Part shown: one piece after another, positions 7,536-13,632 of the stretch | Position numbering within the stretch: position 1 is the first letter of the stretch | How the letters are laid out: each line of letters begins with the position of its first letter | DNA from: CANHEE01 sp043777755 | GTDB taxonomy: Bacteria; Bacteroidota; Bacteroidia; Chitinophagales; Saprospiraceae | Direction: 5' to 3' | Assembly: GCA_043777755.1 (NCBI GenBank) | Contig: JAYWHK010000351.1 | Span: 1-15,565, forward strand | Length of the DNA: 15,565 nucleotides | Translations under genes and position numbers: made by a program | The notes under the pieces: model-generated | Told to the model about the DNA's origin: nothing | Databases searched by the model: none | The model's input: the letters and a program-made list of their open reading frames with translations, nothing else

Positions 7536-7766
7536 CAGGGTTTTCTTATAAAAATATTTTAGGTGCAGCGCACCGTGATATTTGTAGAAAAAGCAACCAA
7601 AATTACATTTGAAGGTGCAGCGCACCGTGACATTAATTTTAATATTGCGGTGCGCTGCACCTTCAAAACGAGGAAAATGTACTATTGCTATGAGCGCATT
7701 TTGCGCCATCAAGCCAAAAGCATGACAAATATCTTGCGGCTCTGCCGCTTTTATAAGAAAATCCTG
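7536..7766. mobile_element. 231-bp MITE-like non-coding element
   Basis: The ends are inverted repeats of 18 bp with one mismatch: CAGGGTTTTCTTATAAAA at 7536-7553, and its partner at 7749-7766 reads CAGGATTTTCTTATAAAA on the other strand. A 10-bp direct repeat abuts both ends. Inside, the layout is roughly mirror-symmetric: a GC-rich mini-hairpin (GGTGCAGCGCACC, 7562-7574), then GATATTTGT (7577-7585); on the right ACAAATATC (7725-7733), then another mini-hairpin (GCGGCTCTGCCGC, 7737-7749). There is no plausible protein, so it would need a transposase supplied from elsewhere. A 10-bp duplication with CAGG-type ends would suit an IS4-like transposase, but that is a guess. This element occupies most of the 451-nt gap between the ATPase gene and truB. 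Confidence 0.8.
7608..7667. repeat. Inner inverted repeat within the MITE-like element
   Basis: The arms 7608-7627 and 7648-7667 are 20-bp perfect reverse complements around a 20-nt A/T-rich spacer. Each arm contains the mini-hairpin GGTGCAGCGCACC (5-bp stem, AGC loop), which also occurs once more at 7562-7574. This resembles a REP-like or BIME-like unit nested inside the larger element. Confidence 0.8.
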
Positions 7767-7776
7767 AATCCTCTAT
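7767..7776. repeat. Target-site duplication, right copy
   Basis: Exact second copy of AATCCTCTAT (compare 7526-7535), directly outside the right inverted end of the MITE-like element. Confidence 0.8.
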
Positions 7777-7788
7777 TAAAGAATTATA

Positions 7789-7796
7789 CAAATATA
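7789..7796 (-). promoter_or_regulatory. -7 promoter element for the ATPase/nuclease gene
   Basis: TATATTTG on the minus strand, an exact TAnnTTTG match. It is now 280 nt from the ATG at 7508. Removing the 231-bp element and one 10-bp duplication leaves 39 nt, the same spacing as for other promoters in this window. That agreement supports both the promoter and the insertion model. Confidence 0.5.
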
Positions 7797-7941
7797 TACT
7801 TTTTTTGTACGAAAGTCTTTTTCACTCAAAAAATGATAGAAAAATGGCTGTTTTAGTTACAAATTCATGCAGCGATTAAAAAATGTTGTACACAAAAAAT
7901 TACAGCAACAAGCAACTTAGAAAAATCGCTTCCTACTTTTT

Positions 7942-7959
7942 TTGTTAGGTTTCTAACAA
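7942..7959. repeat. Small hairpin abutting the truB stop codon
   Basis: TTGTTAG (7942-7948) and CTAACAA (7953-7959) pair perfectly around a 4-nt loop, one base pair clear of the truB stop at 7960-7962. On the minus strand it is followed by A residues rather than T, so it is not a classical intrinsic terminator in the truB direction. The words CTAACAAT and CAACCATT continue into the last codons of truB, resembling the 8-nt array upstream of panB. Confidence 0.5.
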
Positions 7960-8736
7960 TCAACCATTCAACTGTCCAACATTTTCCATTTCTCCTCTTG
8001 CGATGATTGCTTCCATAAAAGTTTCCATTGTGAAAGCGTCATTGACTGAAAAACGACCATTTTCGGTACGGCGAAGCTCGCTGAGGTGTCCGCCAGAGTT
8101 GCAGGCTTTTCCAAAATCATACGCCAAAGAACGAATATACGTACCTTTCGAGCATTTTACTCGAAAATGAACTTCTGGCATTGTGACTTTCGTAATTTCA
8201 AACTCGTGAATCGTAATCCTACGGGCTTGTACTTCAATGTCACGACCTTTTCGAGCTGCTTTGTACATTGGTTTGCCATCTACTTTTATCGCTGAAAAAA
8301 TAGGTGGATATTGGTCTTGTTCGCCAACAAAAGTTTGTCTTACTTTTTCAAGTAGTTCATTATCAATGTGTTCTGTCGGGAAAGTTTCGTCAATTTCAGT
8401 TTCTAAATCATAAGAAGGACGTGTAGAACCAAGTGTAATTACGCCTGTATATTCTTTGATTTGGTCTTGATATTCGTTGATGCGAGGTGTGAATTTACCT
8501 GTACACAAAATCAGCAAACCTGTTGCCATCGGGTCGAGCGTACCAGCGTGACCGACTTTGATTTTAGGAATATTCAACTTGTGTTTGAGTTGAGAACGGA
8601 CTTTATTGACCACATCAAAAGAGGTCCAAAGGAGAGGTTTGTCTATTAAAAGAACTGCACCAGCTTGAAAATCAACGTTTAGTAAATCAGTTTTAATTTC
8701 TTCTGAGTTTTGAAAATAGGAATCGTCGCTTGTCAT
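7960..8736 (-). CDS. truB: tRNA pseudouridine(55) synthase TruB
   Basis: Converts uridine 55 of the T-arm of tRNA to pseudouridine. The 258-residue protein has the TruB catalytic motif VGHAGTLDPMATG with nucleophile Asp68, the substrate-binding stretches IDKPLLWTSFDVV (31-43) and YPPIFSAIKVDGKPMY (143-158), and the late motif SKGTYIRSLAYDFG (196-209). The stretch GSTRPSYDLETE at 103-114 is, to my knowledge, the variant usual in Bacteroidota. Residues 1-24 are a poorly conserved extension, but no other in-frame ATG lies before the motifs, so the start at 8736 is kept; a GTG or TTG start within the extension cannot be excluded. It lies 63 nt downstream of the HU-SPOR gene on the same strand and may be co-transcribed with it. 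The last codons run into a short-word repeat. Confidence 0.95.
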   Translation of the reverse strand: MTSDDSYFQNSEEIKTDLLNVDFQAGAVLLIDKPLLWTSFDVVNKVRSQLKHKLNIPKIKVGHAGTLDPMATGLLILCTGKFTPRINEYQDQIKEYTGVITLGSTRPSYDLETEIDETFPTEHIDNELLEKVRQTFVGEQDQYPPIFSAIKVDGKPMYKAARKGRDIEVQARRITIHEFEITKVTMPEVHFRVKCSKGTYIRSLAYDFGKACNSGGHLSELRRTENGRFSVNDAFTMETFMEAIIARGEMENVGQLNG

Positions 8737-8799
8737 TAAAATATTTTGTAATTTAAACTTTTAGAATTATCTCGTAGGAATTTTACATTTAGGCTTAAA

Positions 8800-9987
8800 T
8801 TATTGTTTTTCCCAGCTTTGCTTACCAAACAAACGTTTGATACGGTTAATTTTGTTTATTTTTTCAGTATCGTCATTGAAAGAAACACTTGTTCCGACTC
8901 GTTTCATGCCATTTGCATCTTCACGGATTACAAGAAAACCTTTTCTTTTCAGTTTTCGAGCCATTTTTTTTGCATTTTTTTCACTTGAAAAAGACCCAAC
9001 AAAAACAATTTGCGAAAATGCACCATTATCAACGATAGGCATTTCGCTTATTTTCTTTTTTGGTAAAAATTTCTTTGCAGCTTCTTTTTGACCATTGTCG
9101 TCAATAATGTCGCTGCTTTTTATTTCTCTGTCTTGTGTCTTGGGCGTTGCTTTTTCACTGATAGAAAGGTCTTCGCTATTGATTGTTGGCGAAGGTGTTT
9201 TTTCTTCAATTACTGGCACATTAGCGTTTTCTTCTTTTCCAGGTTTTACGTTTACCCGATTTTCGGCAACGTGAACAAAAGAGTCTTCCGATTCACTTGA
9301 TTTTTTATTACTATAAAGGTAAATAGCACTTGTAAAGGTTGCAGCCAAAAGACCAGCAGCTAAAAGTGATGCTCTTTTTCTTGGCAAATAATCCAAAATT
9401 CCTCGCAATTTATTTGAGGATTCAGAAGCTGTATTTGGTGTATCTTGTTGATTGTCAGATGTTTTTGTATTTTCTACTTTCCCACTCTCCTCTCTCTTAC
9501 TATCTACTTTCCCACTTTCCACTTTCTCTCTTTGCAACGCATGGTATTTCAAATTAGGCAGACCAAAGGTTGCTGGATTAAAATTGGTTTTTCCATCGGG
9601 TTCAAAAACGATTTGTTTTCGAGGATTTAAGTAGATTTTTCCAATTTTATCCAATAAAACAGATTCTCCACTTGCTAAAATTTCATTCAGCGATTGCACA
9701 AAATTATCAATAACCAAGCGTGCATCATGGTGTTCAATTCCATGTTTTGCTTTGATATGATTGATTAAATAACCATCATTGATTTTAAGATTTTCGTTGA
9801 AGGAAATCAGTTTGGAAGGCGGATGCAGAATCCCTCGAGCATGGTCTATAACCGTAGGGGTCGGCGCAGCGACAAACGCTCCGAAATTCGGAAGAATGGC
9901 AACATTATTCCGATGTAATAGATGCCCTAAATATGCTACAACGTCGATACCCATACTATTTACGATGCGCTTTTGTGTAGTTTGCAC
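8800..9987 (-). CDS. HU-CCDC81-like / transmembrane / SPOR domain protein
   Basis: A 395-residue membrane protein of a Bacteroidota-type architecture. Residues about 12-152 are two HU-like (IHF-fold) domains, opening with MGIDVVAYLGHLL and NVAILPNFGAFVAAP. Residues 206-225 form a single membrane segment. About 226-320 is a charged linker, and 324-392 is a SPOR domain (QIVFVGSFSSEKNAKKMARKL), which in other bacteria binds denuded glycan strands at the division site. The predicted topology is HU part in the cytoplasm and SPOR part in the periplasm; a link between the chromosome or a cytoplasmic partner and the cell wall during division is inference. ATG at 9954 (Met12) fits the domain start as well as the ATG at 9987. 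Residues about 153-172 are encoded by a short-word DNA repeat and repeat ESGKV. A -7 motif lies 33 nt upstream. The stop is followed after 63 nt by truB. Confidence 0.88.
   Translation of the reverse strand: MQTTQKRIVNSMGIDVVAYLGHLLHRNNVAILPNFGAFVAAPTPTVIDHARGILHPPSKLISFNENLKINDGYLINHIKAKHGIEHHDARLVIDNFVQSLNEILASGESVLLDKIGKIYLNPRKQIVFEPDGKTNFNPATFGLPNLKYHALQREKVESGKVDSKREESGKVENTKTSDNQQDTPNTASESSNKLRGILDYLPRKRASLLAAGLLAATFTSAIYLYSNKKSSESEDSFVHVAENRVNVKPGKEENANVPVIEEKTPSPTINSEDLSISEKATPKTQDREIKSSDIIDDNGQKEAAKKFLPKKKISEMPIVDNGAFSQIVFVGSFSSEKNAKKMARKLKRKGFLVIREDANGMKRVGTSVSFNDDTEKINKINRIKRLFGKQSWEKQ
9472..9535. repeat. In-frame short-word repeat within the HU-SPOR gene
   Basis: TCTACTTTCCCAC occurs at 9473-9485 and exactly again at 9503-9515, a 30-nt period equal to ten codons. 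The minus strand between and beyond is made of words such as GAAAGTG, GAAAGTGG and GATAGTA. The region encodes the low-complexity linker EKVESGKVDSKREESGKVEN between the HU-like part and the membrane segment. Confidence 0.75.
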
Positions 9988-10020
9988 ATTGTTTTATTTT
10001 AAATAAATATTATACAATCA

Positions 10021-10028
10021 CAAAGATA
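10021..10028 (-). promoter_or_regulatory. -7 promoter element for the HU-SPOR gene
   Basis: TATCTTTG on the minus strand, an exact TAnnTTTG match with 33 nt to the ATG at 9987 (66 nt to the alternative ATG at 9954). It is in the divergent gap shared with the NifU-type gene. Confidence 0.5.
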
Positions 10029-10072
10029 ATAGAAATTTGATGAGAAAAACAATTTTTTCTTTAAATTTGTTA

Positions 10073-10080
10073 TACCTTTG
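10073..10080 (+). promoter_or_regulatory. -7 promoter element for the NifU-domain gene
   Basis: TACCTTTG, an exact TAnnTTTG match ending 21 nt before the ATG at 10102. No convincing -33 TTTG is seen at the usual spacing; the region upstream is T-rich. Confidence 0.5.
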
Positions 10081-10101
10081 CTTTAAATTGATGTAAATAA
10101 T

Positions 10102-10341
10102 ATGGATAAATCAGAATTAATAGCAAAAGTAGATGCTGCACTCAATGACATCAGACCGCATTTGGCGGTTGATGGTGGAAATATTGAAGTGATTGGTGTA
10201 ACGGACGATATGTTGGTACAGATAAAATGGCTTGGCAATTGTGATGGTTGCTCAATGTCATTTATGACGCTTCGTGCTGGTGTAGAGCAATCTATTCGTT
10301 CTAAAATGCCCGAAATTCAAGGGGTTATTGCGGTTAATTAA
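10102..10341 (+). CDS. NifU C-terminal domain Fe-S scaffold/carrier protein
   Basis: A stand-alone NifU-like domain of 79 residues that assembles or carries an Fe-S cluster for delivery to apo-proteins (Nfu family). The hallmark is the Cys47-x-x-Cys50 pair in LGNCDGCSMS, preceded by the conserved LAVDGGNIEVIGV (21-33) and followed by the helix FMTLRAGVEQSI. Two such proteins would share one cluster across a dimer. It is divergent from the HU-SPOR gene and followed by pyrF after a 142-nt gap filled by repeats, so joint transcription with pyrF is possible but not shown. The short length is normal for Nfu proteins lacking the N-terminal domain. Confidence 0.93.
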   Translation: MDKSELIAKVDAALNDIRPHLAVDGGNIEVIGVTDDMLVQIKWLGNCDGCSMSFMTLRAGVEQSIRSKMPEIQGVIAVN

Positions 10342-10350
10342 TTTTTTTTC

Positions 10351-10456
10351 AGTGAACAACTAACAGAGAATAACTAACAATACAATCGTAGAGGATTGTT
10401 AGTTGCACACTGTTCACTAAAAAAAACTGTTCACTGTTAGTTGTGCGTTGTTCACT
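10351..10456. repeat. Heptad array with inverted copies between nifU-type gene and pyrF
   Basis: Left words are GAACAAC, TAACAGA, GAATAAC, TAACAAT (from 10354). AACTAACAAT at 10372-10381 is inverted at 10395-10404. The left block AGTGAACAACTAACAG (10351-10366) recurs inverted at 10435-10456 but with a 7-nt insertion, TGCGTTG, exactly one word long. CTGTTCACT also appears at 10410-10418 and 10427-10435. The words are the same family as the palindrome at 3031-3084. Confidence 0.8.
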
Positions 10457-10483
10457 AAAAAGAAAACTATTCAGTAAAATATT

Positions 10484-11287
10484 ATGACTAAAGAACAACT
10501 TGTTCATCAAATTTTTGCAAAAAAATCATTCCTTTGCGTTGGCTTAGATACAGAATTGTCTAACATTCCTGCACATTTATTGGATTGCGAAGACCCTATT
10601 TTCGAGTTCAATAAAGCCATTATTGATGCTACTGCGGAGTATTGTGTTGCTTACAAGCCAAACATTGCTTTTTATGAAGCATTGGGCGTTAAAGGCTGGC
10701 AATCGCTTGAAAAAACCATCAATTATATTCCTAAAACGCATTTTACAATAGCTGATGCAAAGCGTGGTGACATCGGAAACACGTCCCGTTTGTATGCGCA
10801 AACTTTTTTTCAAACGTATAATTTTGATAGCATTACCGTTGCGCCATATATGGGTGAAGATTCGGTAAAACCATTTTTAGAGTATGATGAAAAATGGGTT
10901 ATTTTATTGGGTTTGACCTCGAATATTGGTTCGGGTGACTTTCAGTTTTTGAAAACGTCTAATGATGCACTTTTATATCAAAATGTCATTAAAAAAGCAC
11001 AAGAATGGGGTAGTGCAGAGCAACTGATGTTTGTGATTGGAGCAACACATCCCGAAAAATTTGCTGAAATTAGAAAAATTGCACCTCAAAACTTTTATTT
11101 AGTGCCAGGCATCGGTGCGCAAGGTGGCGATTTGGAAGGCGTTGTAAAAAATGGTCGGAATGAAGAAATCGGGCTTTTGGTCAATTCCGCCCGTGCCATT
11201 ATTTATGCTGGAAATGATGTTTTTTTTCAAGAAAAAGCTTATGACGAAGCTAAAAAAGTGCAAAAATTAATGCAAACGATGATGTGA
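10484..11287 (+). CDS. pyrF: Orotidine 5'-phosphate decarboxylase, type 2
   Basis: Decarboxylates OMP to UMP, the last step of de novo pyrimidine synthesis. The 267-residue protein belongs to the longer type-2 PyrF subfamily. Active-site residues are visible as Asp22 in VGLDTEL, Lys58 in AYKPNIAF and the Asp91-x-Lys93-x-x-Asp96 array in ADAKRGDIGNT. The phosphate-binding end is seen in LVPGIGAQGGDLEG and LLVNSARAIIYAG. The length and both ends look complete. The start at 10484 follows 27 nt after a repeat array, so any promoter is either within that array or upstream of the NifU-type gene. The two neighbours on this strand (NifU-type, PanB) are not pyrimidine genes, so this is not a pyr operon. 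Confidence 0.95.
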   Translation: MTKEQLVHQIFAKKSFLCVGLDTELSNIPAHLLDCEDPIFEFNKAIIDATAEYCVAYKPNIAFYEALGVKGWQSLEKTINYIPKTHFTIADAKRGDIGNTSRLYAQTFFQTYNFDSITVAPYMGEDSVKPFLEYDEKWVILLGLTSNIGSGDFQFLKTSNDALLYQNVIKKAQEWGSAEQLMFVIGATHPEKFAEIRKIAPQNFYLVPGIGAQGGDLEGVVKNGRNEEIGLLVNSARAIIYAGNDVFFQEKAYDEAKKVQKLMQTMM

Positions 11288-11302
11288 TAAAATAGTTAAA
11301 AT

Positions 11303-11382
11303 GTTCTAACTCATTACATTGTTTAAAAAGTTTGCTATGGTTTGTAATTGTTGTATTATTTTGGTTTTCAATTAGTTAGAAC
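11303..11382. repeat. Spaced inverted repeat after pyrF
   Basis: GTTCTAACT (11303-11311) is the reverse complement of AGTTAGAAC (11374-11382), with a 62-nt spacer. The outer flanks AAATA and TATTT could extend the pairing if a short insertion on the left side is bulged out. It is a weak structure and may be incidental in AT-rich DNA. Confidence 0.4.
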
Positions 11383-11423
11383 TATTTCAAACATTAAATA
11401 ACTAAAAAAAGTGTGTTTAGCGA

Positions 11424-11455
11424 CAATCTAACAATCTAACAATTCAACAATATAG
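11424..11455. repeat. Octanucleotide array upstream of panB
   Basis: Four consecutive 8-mers starting with CAAT: CAATCTAA, CAATCTAA, CAATTCAA, CAATATAG. The array ends 7 nt before the panB start codon, so it occupies the position where a ribosome would bind. Confidence 0.7.
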
Positions 11456-11462
11456 TAGTAGT

Positions 11463-12278
11463 ATGTCAGTACACAAAGAAGTAAAAAGAGTAACCGTTCA
11501 TACGGTTCAAGCGATGAAAGCGAAGGGCGAAAAAATCTCTATGCTGACCGCTTACGATTTTTCGATGGCACGCATCGTGGACGAAGCGGGCATTGATATT
11601 ATTTTAGTTGGTGATTCGGCATCAAATGTGATGGCTGGACACGAAACAACCCTTCCTATTACCTTAGACCAGATGATTTACCATGCGCAATCAGTGATTC
11701 GTGCTGTAAAAAGAGCTTTGGTTGTGGTAGATTTGCCTTTTGGAACATACCAAGGCAATTCCGAATTGGCATTAAAATCTGCCATCAAAATAATGAAAGA
11801 ATCTGGCGCACACGCTGTCAAATTAGAAGGTGGTTCGGAAGTTGTGGAGTCTATTTTGAGAATATTATCGGCAGGTGTTCCTGTAATGGGTCACTTAGGT
11901 TTGACGCCACAGTCTATCTATAAGTTCGGAACGTACTCTGTACGAGCAAAAGAAGAAGCGGAAGCGCAAAAATTGCGTGAAGATGCGCTTGCATTGCAAG
12001 AAGCAGGTTGTTTTGGTATTGTTTTAGAAAAAATTCCAGCGAATTTAGCGGAAGAAGTATCAAAAAGTTTGTATATTCCTACTATAGGTATTGGCGCAGG
12101 AAACGATACAGATGGTCAAGTATTGGTTGCACACGACCTTTTTGGCATCAGCAAAGATTTTCAACCTCGATTTGTCCGTCGTTATTTAGAACTTTTTGAT
12201 ACGATGAAAGGAGCTGTCGAGCATTATATTAGAGATGTGAAATCTATGGATTTTCCAAACGATAAAGAGCAGTATTAA
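11463..12278 (+). CDS. panB: 3-methyl-2-oxobutanoate hydroxymethyltransferase
   Basis: Transfers a hydroxymethyl group from methylene-tetrahydrofolate to alpha-ketoisovalerate, giving ketopantoate, the first committed step of pantothenate and CoA synthesis. The 271-residue protein is full length. Residues matching the E. coli enzyme are Asp51 in LVGDSASNV and Asp90 in VVVDLPFG (metal ligands), Glu122 in VKLEGG, and the proposed base Glu189 in IVLEKIP. The motif MLTAYDFSMA (27-36) and the end motif IGIGAGNDTDGQVLV (208-222) are also characteristic. No panC or panD lies nearby. An 8-nt array sits immediately upstream of the start, and a nested inverted repeat begins at the stop codon and separates it from the convergent TonB-domain gene. 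Confidence 0.96.
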   Translation: MSVHKEVKRVTVHTVQAMKAKGEKISMLTAYDFSMARIVDEAGIDIILVGDSASNVMAGHETTLPITLDQMIYHAQSVIRAVKRALVVVDLPFGTYQGNSELALKSAIKIMKESGAHAVKLEGGSEVVESILRILSAGVPVMGHLGLTPQSIYKFGTYSVRAKEEAEAQKLREDALALQEAGCFGIVLEKIPANLAEEVSKSLYIPTIGIGAGNDTDGQVLVAHDLFGISKDFQPRFVRRYLELFDTMKGAVEHYIRDVKSMDFPNDKEQY

Positions 12279-12381
12279 TAGTCGTAAGTCAAAATAGTCG
12301 GTAAGTTAAAAAGTCGTAAGTCCATACATGAGTACACTCACAGGACTTACGACTTTTTGACCATACTGACTTACGACTATT
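12277..12381. repeat. Nested inverted repeat between convergent genes
   Basis: The outer arms 12277-12290 and 12368-12381 (14 bp) and inner arms 12308-12323 and 12343-12358 (16 bp) are both perfect, and all four contain the same core, AGTCGTAAGTC or its complement. A divergent fifth copy, AGTCGGTAAGTT, lies at 12297-12308 on the left side. It starts at the panB stop and ends 4 nt before the stop of the TonB-domain gene, so it could act as a two-way terminator for both. Confidence 0.85.
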
Positions 12382-12384
12382 TTC

Positions 12385-13455
12385 TTAATTACACAACAAC
12401 GGCAACAAATTATCCACCCAATTGACATTAAGTGTCGTTTTTACTTTTGTCAAATCGCTACAAGCATCAGCTTTTTTATTCAAATTCATGTTCACAATGC
12501 CACGAAGATAAAGAAATTCCATATTATTAGGCATCATTTTGACGGCATCATTGAATTTTAGAAGGCTGGCTTCGTCTTCTTTTTTTTCAGTCAAAGCAAC
12601 CGCTTCTTGCATGATAGTATAGGCTTTTTCAAAATTTTCTACGGCTGATTTACATTTTGGTGCATCAGGTTTAAAAACAATACGAGCCACTTGTGAGGTA
12701 GGCACTTTTTTACCTTTGTATTCGGCTGGAATCCATGCGCCAGCTGTTTTTGTTACTGCTTGAATCGCTTCAAATTGCGCATCACTTCCCAAGTTGAAAA
12801 AATCATCTAATTGGATTAATTTTGCGGAAGCATCAGGGAAAACGACAATTTCTGTTTGCATAACACCCACTTTACAGCTGTCATTCAGCATCGCCATTTT
12901 TTTCAAATTCTTTTGTAAAACAGCATTGATATTCGTTGTAGAATCTTTTAGTTTTAGAGCTTTGTCCAAAAGGTAAAAAATTGGAATACCATCAACTACA
13001 TTGTAGCCAGGGTCTTCTGTCAATTTGAACTGAACAGGCAAAACCATATTGACACGAACAGGAACGCCCTGAGTAATGCCAGGATTCCATTTTATATTCA
13101 TCACATTCATGAGGTTGATGATGCGGATTGCTTCCTCTCCGCAGCCACCGCCAATGTCTTTGAGTGTTTTGATATTGGTGATAGTACCATTTTTTTCTAC
13201 CACAAATTGAACGACTACACGACCCATAATGTTTTTTTCACGGGCTTCGGAAGGGTAACGCAAGTTGTTGCCAAGAAAATACATCAAGTTTGCCAATTTG
13301 CAACTGTCTTTTTCTTTGTCGCTTAACCAATCAAAATCACAAACGGGAAAAGAAGGTTGTTTTTCAGCGATATGATAAATGGTGGTATCTTGGTTGTTTT
13401 GGGAAAAAGAAGAAAATCCTAAAAAAAGGAAAAAAATAATGGCGTAAAATCTCAT
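12385..13455 (-). CDS. Periplasmic TonB C-terminal domain protein with TPR-like tail
   Basis: An exported 356-residue protein. Residues 1-18 (MRFYAIIFFLFLGFSSFS) form a signal peptide with no lipobox. Residues about 60-144 form a TonB C-terminal domain, seen in RYPSEAREKNIMGRVVVQF, then EEAIRIINLMN and IKWNPGITQGVPV. About 195-262 appears to be a second, degenerate copy of the same fold, ending in GAWIPAEYKGKKVP and ARIVFKP. Residues about 268-335 look like tetratricopeptide-type helices (KFNDAVKMMPNNMEFLYLRG). It lacks the membrane anchor and proline-rich arm of a true TonB, so energy transduction to outer-membrane receptors is doubtful. Such soluble TonB-domain proteins are common in Bacteroidota and their roles are mostly unknown. 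A -7 motif lies 28 nt upstream. It converges on panB. Confidence 0.85.
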   Translation of the reverse strand: MRFYAIIFFLFLGFSSFSQNNQDTTIYHIAEKQPSFPVCDFDWLSDKEKDSCKLANLMYFLGNNLRYPSEAREKNIMGRVVVQFVVEKNGTITNIKTLKDIGGGCGEEAIRIINLMNVMNIKWNPGITQGVPVRVNMVLPVQFKLTEDPGYNVVDGIPIFYLLDKALKLKDSTTNINAVLQKNLKKMAMLNDSCKVGVMQTEIVVFPDASAKLIQLDDFFNLGSDAQFEAIQAVTKTAGAWIPAEYKGKKVPTSQVARIVFKPDAPKCKSAVENFEKAYTIMQEAVALTEKKEDEASLLKFNDAVKMMPNNMEFLYLRGIVNMNLNKKADACSDLTKVKTTLNVNWVDNLLPLLCN

Positions 13456-13483
13456 TAGAAATTATAAATTTTGTTTAAAAAAG

Positions 13484-13491
13484 CAAAGATA
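13484..13491 (-). promoter_or_regulatory. -7 promoter element for the TonB-domain gene
   Basis: TATCTTTG on the minus strand, an exact TAnnTTTG match with 28 nt to the ATG at 13455. It lies in the divergent gap shared with the STAS gene. Confidence 0.5.
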
Positions 13492-13567
13492 CAGCTATGA
13501 ACGCCTAATAATTACATTTTCTTGTAAAAAATTAAAGCAAAAAATTTCTTTGAAAAAAATTAAATGT

Positions 13568-13575
13568 TACATTTG
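13568..13575 (+). promoter_or_regulatory. -7 promoter element for the STAS gene
   Basis: TACATTTG, an exact TAnnTTTG match, 57 nt before the ATG at 13633. A TTTG lies upstream at 13549-13552, but the 15-nt spacing is shorter than the usual 19 or so. Confidence 0.5.
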
Positions 13576-13632
13576 CAGCACAAATTGAAATTTGCTGACT
13601 TTTAAAGCAAAAAATATAATAAATTTTTAAGA

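Noticed and set aside
7509..7712. A 68-codon N-terminal extension of the ATPase/nuclease gene, open in frame up to an ATG at 7712
   Set aside because: It is a translation of the MITE-like element (its GAAHRNI and GALHLKY stretches are the GGTGCAGCGCACC hairpins), and MVKKFNITGN at 7508 is the normal family start.
7563..7856. A plus-strand open frame of 97 codons across the gap between the ATPase gene and truB
   Set aside because: It begins inside the repeat element, crosses its right end and target duplication, and its composition is that of translated non-coding DNA; the overlap with the element's symmetry explains it.
7942..7959. Hairpin after truB as an intrinsic terminator
   Set aside because: In the truB direction the stem is followed by A residues, not T; the T-run lies on the wrong side, and the stem has only two G:C pairs.
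3031..12381. CRISPR array, considered because several intergenic regions hold repeated short blocks
   Set aside because: Units are only 7-8 nt, contiguous or inverted, without regular unique spacers of about 30 nt, and no cas genes are in the window.
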